Source: an uncultured Oxalobacteraceae bacterium
GTDB taxonomy: Bacteria; Pseudomonadota; Gammaproteobacteria; Burkholderiales; Burkholderiaceae
Direction: 5' to 3'
Assembly: GCA_946479255.1 (NCBI GenBank)
Contig: CAMLFK010000054.1
Location: forward strand, 1-22,706
Length of the DNA stretch: 22,706 bases
Position numbers and translations under genes: made by a program. Every line of letters begins with the position of its first letter. The first letter of the stretch is position 1. This document shows, in pieces, positions 14,750 through 21,187 of this stretch. The notes below the pieces were generated by a model. It was given only the letters and a program-made list of their open reading frames with translations. It did no database searches and was not told where the DNA came from.

Positions 14750-15742
14750 ATGAACAATTCGACCGACCATTTCCTCGCCGCCCACCTCATCAAAGAGATC
14801 GGCCGCGGCAAAAAAGGGGCGCGCGGCATGTCGCGCCATGATTCCCAACAGTTGTATGCGGCCATGCTGGACGGCCGCGTGTCGGACCTCGAAACCGGCG
14901 CCGTGGTGCTGGCGCTGCGCTTCAAGGGCGAGTCGGTCGACGAGATCGGCGGCTTCCTGGATGCGGCCGAGGCTTCCTTTCCCAAGGTCGGGCTAGCTGC
15001 CGGCGAGTACGCGCCGGTGCTGATCCCCAGCTACAACGGCGCCCGCAAGCTGGCCAACCTGACGCCGCTGCTGGCCATGCTGCTGGCGCGCGAAGGCGTG
15101 CCGGTGCTGGTGCATGGCATTACGCGCGATCCGGGCCGGGTGACCACCGCCGAGATCTTTGAGGCGATGCAGCTGCCGGCCGCGCAAAGCCACGCCGACA
15201 TCGCCGACGCCTTCGCCAAACGCCTGCCGAGCTTCATGCCGATCGAACTGCTGGCGCCAAAAATGGCCCGGCTGCTGGGACTGCGCCGCATCCTCGGCGT
15301 GCGTAACTCGACCCATACCCTGGTCAAGATCCTCCAGCCCTTCGACGGTCCGGCCCTGCGGCTGGTCTCGTACACCCATCCGGAATATCTTGAAATGCTC
15401 GGTGAGTATTTCCAGACGGCTGCACCACAAGAGCGCGGCCATGCCTTCCTGATGCGCGGCACCGAGGGCGAAACGGTGGCCAATGCCAACCGTGCGCAGC
15501 AAATCGACTGGTTTCACGATGGCGAGCGCACCTTATTGGTGCAGCGCGACGCACCAACAGATGAGCTTGCCGCGATGCCGGAGGGCAAGGATGCTGCTAC
15601 CACAGCAAGGTGGATTGGCCAGGCGCTCAGAGGAGAGGTAGCGGTTCCGCCATCGATTCTTGAGCAGGTGGCACAGTGTTTGCATGTATCGAAAGCATTA
15701 CGGGCAAACACAGGCGGTCATCATGGAGAACAAGCACGGTAA
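14750..15742 (+). CDS. ybiB: DNA-binding protein YbiB (TrpD2 family)
   Basis: YbiB has the fold of anthranilate phosphoribosyltransferase (TrpD) but, in the studied E. coli protein, binds nucleic acid and lacks the enzyme activity. The 330-residue product begins MNNSTDHFLAAHLIKEIGRGKKGARGMS (given by position, 1-28), with a helical N-terminal domain (SRHDSQQLYAAMLDGRVSD) and then the TrpD-like core including IPSYNGARKLANLTPLLAMLL. The glycine loop of true TrpD is replaced by SYNGARK, and LGVRNSTHTLVKILQPF is typical of the YbiB branch. The start at 14750 lacks a good ribosome-binding site. Its 3' end overlaps cobA by 20 bases and contains the sigma-54 promoter and NtrC site of cobA. Confidence 0.9.
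   Translation: MNNSTDHFLAAHLIKEIGRGKKGARGMSRHDSQQLYAAMLDGRVSDLETGAVVLALRFKGESVDEIGGFLDAAEASFPKVGLAAGEYAPVLIPSYNGARKLANLTPLLAMLLAREGVPVLVHGITRDPGRVTTAEIFEAMQLPAAQSHADIADAFAKRLPSFMPIELLAPKMARLLGLRRILGVRNSTHTLVKILQPFDGPALRLVSYTHPEYLEMLGEYFQTAAPQERGHAFLMRGTEGETVANANRAQQIDWFHDGERTLLVQRDAPTDELAAMPEGKDAATTARWIGQALRGEVAVPPSILEQVAQCLHVSKALRANTGGHHGEQAR
15527..15543 (+). promoter_or_regulatory. NtrC-type enhancer site inside ybiB, for cobA
   Basis: The 17-mer CGCACCTTATTGGTGCA fits the NtrC consensus TGCACC-N5-GGTGCA at every position except the first. It is centred about 160 bases before the predicted cobA transcription start (15695). It lies within the ybiB reading frame. Confidence 0.7.
15550..15566 (+). 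promoter_or_regulatory. Possible second NtrC half-site inside ybiB
   Basis: GCACCAACAGATGAGC has a good left half (GCACCAACA) but a poor right half. It is centred at about -137 from the predicted cobA start, 23 bp from the perfect dyad, so it could be a weak cooperative site. Confidence 0.35.
15669..15684 (+). promoter_or_regulatory. Sigma-54 promoter of cobA, inside the 3' end of ybiB
   Basis: TGGCACAGTGTTTGCA matches the sigma-54 consensus TGGCAC-N5-TTGCW at every defined position; GG (15670-15671) and GC (15682-15683) are ten bases apart. Transcription should start near 15695, 28 bases before the cobA ATG. The promoter is embedded in the coding sequence of ybiB. Confidence 0.8.
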
Positions 15743-16502
15743 AGTCAGTCTGGTCGGCGCGGGTCCTGGCGATCCGGAACTGCTGACCCTGAAAGCGGTG
15801 CGCGCCATTAAAGAGGCGGACGTGCTGCTGGTTGACGACCTGGTCAATCCAGAGATCCTGTCGCATGCTTCGCCATCCGCGCGCATCATCCCGGTGGGCA
15901 AGCGCGGCGGCTGCCAGTCGACCCCGCAGGAATTCATCGAACGCCTGATGGTGTCCGAAGCCCAGGCCGGGCGCCGCGTGGTGCGCCTCAAGGGCGGCGA
16001 CCCCTTCATTTTCGGGCGTGGCGGCGAAGAGCGCGCGCACCTGATGGAACTGGGCCTGGACGTCGAAGTCATCAATGGCATCAGCAGCGGCCTGGCCGCG
16101 CCATCGTCGATCGGCGTTCCCCTGACGCACCGCGACTGGAGCTCCGGCGCCATCTTCGTCACCGGCCATGAACGCAGCGATGACGCAGGCCCGGCCCGTA
16201 CGCCGGACTGGGCGCTGCTGGCGCAGACCGGCCTGACCCTGGTCATTTACATGGGTGTGGCGCGTTGCCGCCAGATCCAGGCCGCATTGATGGCGGGCGG
16301 CAAGCCGGGCAGCACGCCGGTTGCCGTGATCCAGTCGGCTACCGGCGCCAGGCAGAACCAGTTGATCACCACCCTGGCCGCGCTGCCGGACGACCTGGCC
16401 ATGTCCGGCCTGGGCAGCCCGAGCATCATCGTGGTGGGCGACGTGGTGCGCTGCGCCACCGAGCAGGGCGTCGATCTGTCGGTGTTCCGTCAATCGGCCT
16501 GA
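15723..16502 (+). CDS. cobA: Uroporphyrinogen-III C-methyltransferase (SUMT)
   Basis: SUMT adds two methyl groups from S-adenosylmethionine to uroporphyrinogen III, giving precorrin-2, the branch point to siroheme (cofactor of nitrite and sulfite reductase) and to cobalamin. The product has 259 residues and is a single-domain enzyme without the CysG dehydrogenase/chelatase part. I start at the ATG at 15723, after AGGCGG (15712-15717); the frame opens at 15660, but the predicted transcription start at 15695 rules that out. Motifs are VSLVGAGPGDPELLTLKA (SAM and substrate loop), VVRLKGGDPFIFGRGGEE, and VEVINGISSGLAAP. It overlaps ybiB by 20 bases. The sigma-54 promoter and NtrC-type site upstream point to a role in nitrite assimilation through siroheme. 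Confidence 0.93.
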   Translation: MENKHGKVSLVGAGPGDPELLTLKAVRAIKEADVLLVDDLVNPEILSHASPSARIIPVGKRGGCQSTPQEFIERLMVSEAQAGRRVVRLKGGDPFIFGRGGEERAHLMELGLDVEVINGISSGLAAPSSIGVPLTHRDWSSGAIFVTGHERSDDAGPARTPDWALLAQTGLTLVIYMGVARCRQIQAALMAGGKPGSTPVAVIQSATGARQNQLITTLAALPDDLAMSGLGSPSIIVVGDVVRCATEQGVDLSVFRQSA

Positions 16503-16505
16503 AAT

Positions 16506-16521
16506 CGTTTCGTGTGAAACG
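16506..16521 (+). terminator. Possible short terminator hairpin after cobA
   Basis: CGTTTC-GTGT-GAAACG is a perfect 6-base stem with a tetraloop, 4 bases after the cobA stop codon. The following GCCTTATTT is only weakly T-rich, so termination would be partial. Confidence 0.35.
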
Positions 16522-16553
16522 GCCTTATTTCGCTGAAAGGTTTCCGCTCAGTT

Positions 16554-16559
16554 TACAAT
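16554..16559 (+). promoter_or_regulatory. Possible -10 box of the flavoprotein gene
   Basis: TACAAT lies 35 bases before the ATG at 16594. No convincing -35 sequence is present at the usual distance. Confidence 0.35.
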
Positions 16560-16593
16560 CGACCTTTTGTGAATACCGGAAACCGCACCAGCC

Positions 16594-17802
16594 ATGGCAA
16601 AACAATATGATGTAGCAGTAATCGGCGCTGGCGCGGCCGGAATGATGTGCGCGGCCGTGGCCGCCCAGCGCGGCAAGCGGGTGGTGCTGATCGACCACGC
16701 CGCCAAGCTGGCCGAGAAGATCCGCATCTCCGGCGGTGGCCGCTGCAACTTCACCAATATCAACGCCACTCCCCAGAACTTTCTCTCCGAGAATCCTCAC
16801 TTCTGCAAGAGCGCCTTGTCGCGCTATACGCCCCAGGATTTCCTCGTGCTCGTGCGCAAGCACCGCATCGCGTATCACGAGAAGCACAAGGGCCAGCTGT
16901 TTTGTGACGATTCCGCCGAGCAGATCATCCAGATGCTAAAAGCTGAATGTGCGGCCGGCGATGTGCACTGGCGCATGCCCTGCAAGGTCGAGTCGCTGGA
17001 ACATATGGATGATGGCTTCCTGTTGTCGACCGACAGCGGCGACATCCTGGCCGACAGCTGCGTGATTGCCGCCGGCGGCCTGTCGATTCCCAAGATCGGC
17101 GCGACCGATTTTGCCTACGGCATTGCCAACCAATTCGAACTGAACGTGATCGAGACGCGCCCTGGGCTGGTTCCACTGACCTTTGACGGACCCAGCTGGG
17201 AGCCGTTCGCGCCCTTGTCGGGCGTGGCGCTGGAAGTGGAAGTGACGACCGGCAGCGGCAAGGGCAGGGGCGCCATGCGCGGCCATTTCCGCGAGGATCT
17301 ACTGTTCACCCACCGCGGGCTGTCCGGTCCGGCGATCCTGCAGATTTCCAGCTATTGGGAGCCGGGCACGCCGATCACCATCAACCTGCTGCCCGACATG
17401 GATGTGGCAGAGGAACTGATTGCCACAAAGGGCACGCAGAAGAAGCAGCTGGGCAATGTGGTGGCGCAGTGGCTGCCGGCACGGCTGGCCGAGGTGCTGC
17501 TGGCTTCCAATGGGCTGGCGGCGGATGCGCGCCTGGCCGATTTGCCGGACGCCAAGCTGCGCAAGCTGGGCGACGCGGTCAATCGCTGGGCCATCGTGCC
17601 GACCGGTTCGGAAGGCTACCGCAAGGCCGAGGTGACGCTGGGCGGCATCGACACGCGCGAGCTGTCGCAGCAGACCATGATGGCCAATAAGGTGCCGGGT
17701 TTGTATTTCATTGGCGAGGCCGTGGATGTGACTGGCTGGCTGGGTGGGTATAACTTCCAGTGGGCGTGGGCCAGTGGGGTAGCGGCCGGCGGCGCCGTCT
17801 GA
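16594..17802 (+). CDS. NAD(P)/FAD-dependent oxidoreductase, BaiN/HI0933 family
   Basis: This 402-residue cytoplasmic flavoprotein belongs to the HI0933/YhiN/BaiN family; one member acts in bile-acid dehydroxylation, but most have no known substrate. The N-terminal dinucleotide fold reads VAVIGAGAAGMMCA (residues 7-20). EKIRISGGGRCNFTN (about 43-57) is the family signature. A second FAD contact is VIAAGGLSIPKIGATD (about 156-171), and the C-terminal part has LYFIGEAVDVTGWLGGYNFQWAWASG (about 369-394), which closes over FAD. The length is as usual for the family. It is probably transcribed alone, with a hairpin upstream and a hairpin downstream. Confidence 0.93.
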   Translation: MAKQYDVAVIGAGAAGMMCAAVAAQRGKRVVLIDHAAKLAEKIRISGGGRCNFTNINATPQNFLSENPHFCKSALSRYTPQDFLVLVRKHRIAYHEKHKGQLFCDDSAEQIIQMLKAECAAGDVHWRMPCKVESLEHMDDGFLLSTDSGDILADSCVIAAGGLSIPKIGATDFAYGIANQFELNVIETRPGLVPLTFDGPSWEPFAPLSGVALEVEVTTGSGKGRGAMRGHFREDLLFTHRGLSGPAILQISSYWEPGTPITINLLPDMDVAEELIATKGTQKKQLGNVVAQWLPARLAEVLLASNGLAADARLADLPDAKLRKLGDAVNRWAIVPTGSEGYRKAEVTLGGIDTRELSQQTMMANKVPGLYFIGEAVDVTGWLGGYNFQWAWASGVAAGGAV

Positions 17803-17812
17803 GGTACTCGCC

Positions 17813-17833
17813 GCTCCCTTCTGTAGTGGGAGC
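17813..17833 (+). terminator. Possible weak terminator after the flavoprotein gene
   Basis: GCTCCC and GGGAGC form a 6-base stem with a 9-base loop, 10 bases after the stop codon. ACTTTAACT follows, so the U-tract is poor. Confidence 0.4.
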
Positions 17834-17893
17834 ACTTTAACTGTCGCGATTGCGAAACAGCTAAGCGAAAAGCTTCCCTTCTGGCGCGAACGC

Positions 17894-17902
17894 TGCTATG
17901 AT
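17894..17902 (+). promoter_or_regulatory. Extended -10 promoter of rpsU
   Basis: TGCTATGAT has the extended -10 form TGN-TATRAT. It lies 36 bases before the rpsU start. The -35 position (TTCCCT, 17874-17879, 17-base spacer) is poor. The transcript would begin near 17909 with a leader of about 30 bases. Confidence 0.55.
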
Positions 17903-17938
17903 CTCGTTCTTCCCTAAATCTAACGGTTTGATTTTTAC

Positions 17939-18151
17939 ATGACCACTATTCGCCTTAAAGAAAACGAGCCGTTCGAAGTCGCTATGCGTCGCTTCAAGCG
18001 CACTATCGAAAAAACGGGTCTGCTGACCGAACTGCGCGCACGCGAGTTCTACGAAAAGCCAACGGCTGAGCGCAAGCGCAAGCTGGCAGCTGCCGTGAAG
18101 CGCCACTACAAGCGCATCCGCAGCCAGCAACTGCCTAAGAAATTATTCTAA
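17939..18151 (+). CDS. rpsU: 30S ribosomal protein S21
   Basis: S21 is a small basic protein of the 30S subunit platform, close to the anti-Shine-Dalgarno end of 16S rRNA, and helps initiation. The 70-residue product has the typical sequence: [18 protein letters not shown] at the start, [20 protein letters not shown] in the middle, and a basic tail [12 protein letters not shown]. It is the first gene of the macromolecular synthesis cluster; yqeY follows at 131 bases, after a clear hairpin terminator. No AGGAG-type sequence precedes the ATG at 17939 (the bases before are ACGGTTTGATTTTTAC), so initiation is not of the usual strong type. Confidence 0.97.
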   Translation: MTTIRLKENEPFEVAMRRFKRTIEKTGLLTELRAREFYEKPTAERKRKLAAAVKRHYKRIRSQQLPKKLF

Positions 18152-18222
18152 GACTGTCCAGTTGAACTGATCCGGTGACAGCGTACTGCCTGTCCGGGTC
18201 ATGGTTTTGCTGAGGTCGCAAG

Positions 18223-18250
18223 CCCGCTCCGGTTTACCGCAGCGGGTTTT
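18223..18250 (+). terminator. Rho-independent terminator after rpsU
   Basis: CCCGCT (18223-18228) pairs with AGCGGG (18241-18246), with an inner CGG-TTTA-CCG stem and a TTTT run right after it (18247-18250). It lies 72 bases after the rpsU stop and 31 bases before yqeY. It can separate rpsU from the rest of the operon or act as a partial stop, as the terminator between rpsU and dnaG does in E. coli. Confidence 0.7.
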
Positions 18251-18281
18251 GCCATTTGTACTTTTCTAAAACGAGGATGCC

Positions 18282-18731
18282 ATGGGCTTAAGAGAACAAA
18301 TCACCGAAGACATGAAAGCGGCAATGCGCGCCAAGGAAGCTGGCAAGCTGTCCACGATCCGCCTGATCATCGCCGAAATCAAGCGCAAGGAAGTCGACGA
18401 GCGCATCGAAGTGGGCGACGAGCAGACCCTGGCGATCATCGAAAAAATGATCAAGCAGCGCAAGGATTCGATCACCCAGTTCGAAGCCGGCAACCGCGCC
18501 GACCTGGCCGATATCGAAAAAGCCGAGCTGGCCATCCTGGTGAATTACATGCCGGCCGGCCTGTCGGACGAGCAGATCGCCGCCGAAGTCGCCGCCGCCG
18601 TGACCGCTTCGGGCGCCGCCGGTCCTCAGGACATGGGCAAGGTCATGGCCATCCTCAAGCCGAAGATGCCAAAGGGCACCGACATGAGCGCCGTGTCCGC
18701 ACTCATCAAGAAGGCCCTGACCCCGGCCTGA
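18282..18731 (+). CDS. yqeY: GatB/YqeY domain-containing protein
   Basis: YqeY-type proteins share the tRNA-binding C-terminal domain of the amidotransferase subunit GatB, but stand alone and have no proven reaction. The 149-residue product starts MGLREQITEDMKAAMRAKE and has the family's helical layout, with KLSTIRLIIAEIKRKEVDER, LVNYMPAGLSDEQI (about 87-100) and the C-terminal MGKVMAILKPKMPKG with DMSAVSALIKKAL. GAGG, 8 bases before the ATG, is a fair ribosome-binding site. The gene lies between rpsU and dnaG, a common position in betaproteobacteria and gammaproteobacteria. A gap of 87 bases separates it from dnaG. Confidence 0.93.
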   Translation: MGLREQITEDMKAAMRAKEAGKLSTIRLIIAEIKRKEVDERIEVGDEQTLAIIEKMIKQRKDSITQFEAGNRADLADIEKAELAILVNYMPAGLSDEQIAAEVAAAVTASGAAGPQDMGKVMAILKPKMPKGTDMSAVSALIKKALTPA

Positions 18732-18818
18732 GTGAAGCCTCGCCGGCGCTTATCCCACATCAAATCGTGGCAAGCACGGCGGTATAGTCTGACCTGAAGC
18801 AAAGACTGTTCATTCGAC

Positions 18819-20615
18819 GTGATTCCACAAACATTCATCACCGATCTGCTCAACCGCGTCGACATCGTCGACGTGGTCGGGCGCTACGTCCAGCTTAAAA
18901 AGGGCGGGGCCAATTACATGGGCCTGTGCCCATTCCATAGCGAAAAATCCCCCAGCTTCACGGTCAGCCCGACCAAGCAGTTCTACCACTGCTTCGGCTG
19001 CGGCGCGCACGGCACCTCGATCGGTTTCCTGATCGAGTATTCCGGCATGGGCTTCGTTGACGCGGTCAAGGATCTGGCCCAGGGCGTCGGCATGGTCGTG
19101 CCTGAAGCGGACGACAAGATTCCACCCCTGCAACGCGCGCAGAACCAGGCCCAGGCGCTGGCGCTGACCGAAGCCATGACCCGCGCTTGCGACTATTACC
19201 GCAGCCAATTGCGCGGGGCCCAGAACGCCATCGCCTACCTGAAGAACCGCGGGCTCACCGGCGAAGTCGCGGCCCGTTTCGGCATGGGCTATGCGCCCTC
19301 GGGATGGGACAACCTGCGCTCCGTGTTCCCGGATTACGAGGCGCTGGCGCTGGTTGAAAGCGGCCTGGTCATCGACAAGGTCGACGAAGACGGCAACAAC
19401 AAGAAGCGCTACGACCGTTTTCGCGAGCGCATCATGTTCCCGATCCGCAATACAAAAGGCCAGGTCATCGGCTTTGGCGGCCGCGTGCTCGACCAGGGCG
19501 AACCCAAATACCTGAACTCGCCGGAAACCCCGCTGTTCCAGAAAGGCCTGGAACTGTACGGCCTGTTCGAAGCGCGCCAGGCCATACGCGACGCCGGCTA
19601 CGTGCTGGTGACGGAGGGCTATATGGATGTGGTGGCGTTGGCCCAGCTGGGCTTTCCGCAAGCGGTCGCCACCCTCGGCACCGCCTGCACCAGCACCCAC
19701 GTGCAAAAGCTGCTGCGCCAGACCGACACCGTCATTTTCAGTTTCGACGGCGACAAGGCCGGCCGCCGCGCCGCCCGCCGCGCGCTGGAAGCCTGCCTGC
19801 CGCAAGTAACGGACGACAAGACCATCAAGTTCCTGTTCCTGCCGACCGAGCACGACCCGGACAGTTATGTGCGCGAATTCGGCGCCGATGCTTTTGCTAC
19901 GGAAATCGACGAAGCCATGCCGCTGTCGCAATTCCTGCTGCGCGAAGTGTCCATGGAGAACGACAATTCCACGCCGGAAGGGCGCGCCCGCATCCAGTTC
20001 GACGCCAAGCCGCTGCTGCAGTCGATGACACCGACCTCGTTGCGCCTGCAGATCGTGCGCGGCCTGGCCAACCTGACTGAATCGACCCCGGCCGAGATCG
20101 AAAGCCTGTTCGAACTCTCCAAGCCGGTATCGGTGGCCAAGCGCGCGCCGCCGCGCCAGGGCCGGCCCCAGCCGGTCGGGCTGGAGTTGCAGATCATGCG
20201 CCAGCTGGTCGCCCATCCGCCCTTGTGCCTGGAGCTCGATGCGTCGGCGCTCAGCGCGTTCGCCTTCTTCGGCGAGGAGGCTGCCGAGCGCCTATTGCAA
20301 TTAATCGCTGCCGGACAGGCATTAGGACCGAACGGAGGCTTCGCTGCATTGTCTCAGCATCTTAAAGACACCAGTCCGGAGTACGACGCGCTGATTGCCG
20401 AAATCGCATCGGAACCCGAGTCCGACTTCGATAGTTCGAAACTCTGGCTAGCCGGTGCTGTACGGCAAATCAAGATGGATGCCTTGAAGGAGGAGTTGAA
20501 GCAGTTGTTTTCCGCCGGATTGACCTCAGATCAGTTAGGCGTGCGTTACCGTGAAATCACGGCCGAACAGGACCGACTGTTAAAAGAAGCGCAAGCCGAT
20601 ATGACCCAGCGTTGA
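18819..20615 (+). CDS. dnaG: DNA primase
   Basis: DnaG makes the RNA primers for replication and works with the helicase DnaB. The 598-residue protein begins with GTG at 18819 (MIPQTFITDLLNRVDIV). The CHC2 zinc finger has Cys37, His40, Cys58 and Cys61 (E. coli 40, 43, 61, 64). The RNA-polymerase basic region and TOPRIM core follow, with Glu266 in VTEGYMDVV and Asp310 and Asp312 in FSFDGDKAGR; these are the metal ligands. The C-terminal DnaB-binding domain begins around residue 450 (VGLELQIMRQLVAHPPL). No clear Shine-Dalgarno sequence precedes the start. A TATAGT hexamer at 18783-18788 may be its own weak -10. Confidence 0.96.
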   Translation: MIPQTFITDLLNRVDIVDVVGRYVQLKKGGANYMGLCPFHSEKSPSFTVSPTKQFYHCFGCGAHGTSIGFLIEYSGMGFVDAVKDLAQGVGMVVPEADDKIPPLQRAQNQAQALALTEAMTRACDYYRSQLRGAQNAIAYLKNRGLTGEVAARFGMGYAPSGWDNLRSVFPDYEALALVESGLVIDKVDEDGNNKKRYDRFRERIMFPIRNTKGQVIGFGGRVLDQGEPKYLNSPETPLFQKGLELYGLFEARQAIRDAGYVLVTEGYMDVVALAQLGFPQAVATLGTACTSTHVQKLLRQTDTVIFSFDGDKAGRRAARRALEACLPQVTDDKTIKFLFLPTEHDPDSYVREFGADAFATEIDEAMPLSQFLLREVSMENDNSTPEGRARIQFDAKPLLQSMTPTSLRLQIVRGLANLTESTPAEIESLFELSKPVSVAKRAPPRQGRPQPVGLELQIMRQLVAHPPLCLELDASALSAFAFFGEEAAERLLQLIAAGQALGPNGGFAALSQHLKDTSPEYDALIAEIASEPESDFDSSKLWLAGAVRQIKMDALKEELKQLFSAGLTSDQLGVRYREITAEQDRLLKEAQADMTQR

Positions 20616-20635
20616 GCCCGTTACAAGGGCCTTTT
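20616..20635 (+). terminator. Possible weak terminator after dnaG
   Basis: GCCC (20616-20619) pairs with GGGC (20627-20630) over a 7-base loop, followed by CTTTT. An alternative pairing of AGCCC (20615-20619) with GGGCT (20641-20645), then TTT, is also possible. The stems are short. Confidence 0.35.
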
Positions 20636-20672
20636 ACGAGGGGCTTTTGCGACTGGAAAAGCAAAAGCTGCG

Positions 20673-20681
20673 TGCTATAAT
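20673..20681 (+). promoter_or_regulatory. Extended -10 promoter upstream of rpoD
   Basis: TGCTATAAT has a perfect TATAAT hexamer with the extended TGN element. The -35 position (CTGGAA with a 17-base spacer) is weak, as is usual with extended -10 promoters. It lies just behind dnaG and is the likely promoter of rpoD or of a small RNA in this region. Confidence 0.7.
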
Positions 20682-20780
20682 AAAACGTTAAGTGTTGTAT
20701 TCGCGGTAAGTTTTCTATGGTTCTACGAGATGCATTTCGTTAGAGACAAGGCTCTTGATCGGCGTGAAAGCAAGGGTGAC

Positions 20781-20799
20781 GCCGGCGGCCAGGGCCGGC
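20781..20799 (+). repeat. GC-rich hairpin GCCGGC/GCCGGC
   Basis: Two GCCGGC arms (20781-20786 and 20794-20799) enclose a 7-base loop and are followed by TTTGGTTGG. It could act as a weak terminator about 110 bases after the predicted start site. Confidence 0.4.
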
Positions 20800-20887
20800 T
20801 TTGGTTGGGGCAGCGCAGCGTGCGGCCCGTGCAACACCGTTTGCAAATCAACCACACACGGCTCACGCCTCCAATTGCCGTTATATT

Positions 20888-20902
20888 GCAGTAGACTACT
20901 GC
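20888..20902. repeat. Perfect 15-base palindrome
   Basis: GCAGTAG-A-CTACTGC is a perfect dyad with a single central base. This form suits a dimeric regulator better than an RNA hairpin, since the loop would be too short. Confidence 0.55.
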
Positions 20903-20935
20903 CGGGAGCCACGATGAACCTACTGCGCGGCCAGC

Positions 20936-20991
20936 TATTGCATCTGCGTTGCTCACCGTACCTTCGTACGGCTCCGCTACTCGATGCAATA
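20936..20991. repeat. Nested 56-base stem-loop element
   Basis: Outer arms TATTGCATC (20936-20944) and GATGCAATA (20983-20991) are perfectly complementary. Inside, after symmetric 11-base unpaired stretches, CCGTAC (20956-20961) and GTACGG (20966-20971) form a second stem with loop CTTC. The 11-base stretches resemble each other as direct, not inverted, copies (7 of 10 identical in TGCGTTGCTC and TCCGCTACTC). Confidence 0.7.
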
Positions 20992-21187
20992 TCTGACCTG
21001 CTCGCAACGGTTCCTCGGGTCTCCCTGCCGAAGAACGTTGCGATACCGCATGGCGGCGTCAACGCCGCAGCGTGATGGAACGTTTTCCGGTTAATGTTGG
21101 TGTTAAAGATAATCGAAGTTTGGTGTTTGAATGCAGTGCCAAAGTGCAGTACAAGACTTTATTTAATCCACCGTAAAGCTAGTCGTT

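Larger units (their letters stand above)
20616..21187. other. Long dnaG-rpoD intergenic region / rpoD leader
   Basis: These 572 bases hold no convincing protein gene. The base composition is visibly less GC-rich than the flanking genes. Contents in order: a weak terminator, an extended -10 promoter (20673-20681), a GC-rich hairpin (20781-20799), a 15-base palindrome (20888-20902), a 56-base nested stem-loop (20936-20991), a GATAAT -10-like hexamer (21108-21113), and a direct TGCAGT repeat near 21131 and 21145. If transcription starts near 20688, the rpoD leader would be about 500 bases. Frames open on both strands (20755-21075 plus, 20715-21062 minus) are low-complexity in codon use and match no family I know. 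Confidence 0.6.

Noticed and set aside
14626..14985. N-terminal extension of DAHP synthase to 14985
   Set aside because: It would overlap the divergent ybiB gene by more than 200 bases, and the family length is met from 14625.
15660..15722. Upstream start of cobA at 15660
   Set aside because: It lies before the predicted sigma-54 start site and adds residues outside the conserved SUMT N-terminus.
18810..20216. Minus-strand open frame of 468 codons over dnaG
   Set aside because: Antisense shadow of an intact primase gene with no recognisable protein features.
20715..21075. Open frames on both strands (plus 20755-21075, minus 20715-21062) between dnaG and rpoD
   Set aside because: Neither has a ribosome-binding site or family resemblance, and both run through strong palindromes. 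I treat the region as non-coding, though a small protein cannot be fully excluded.
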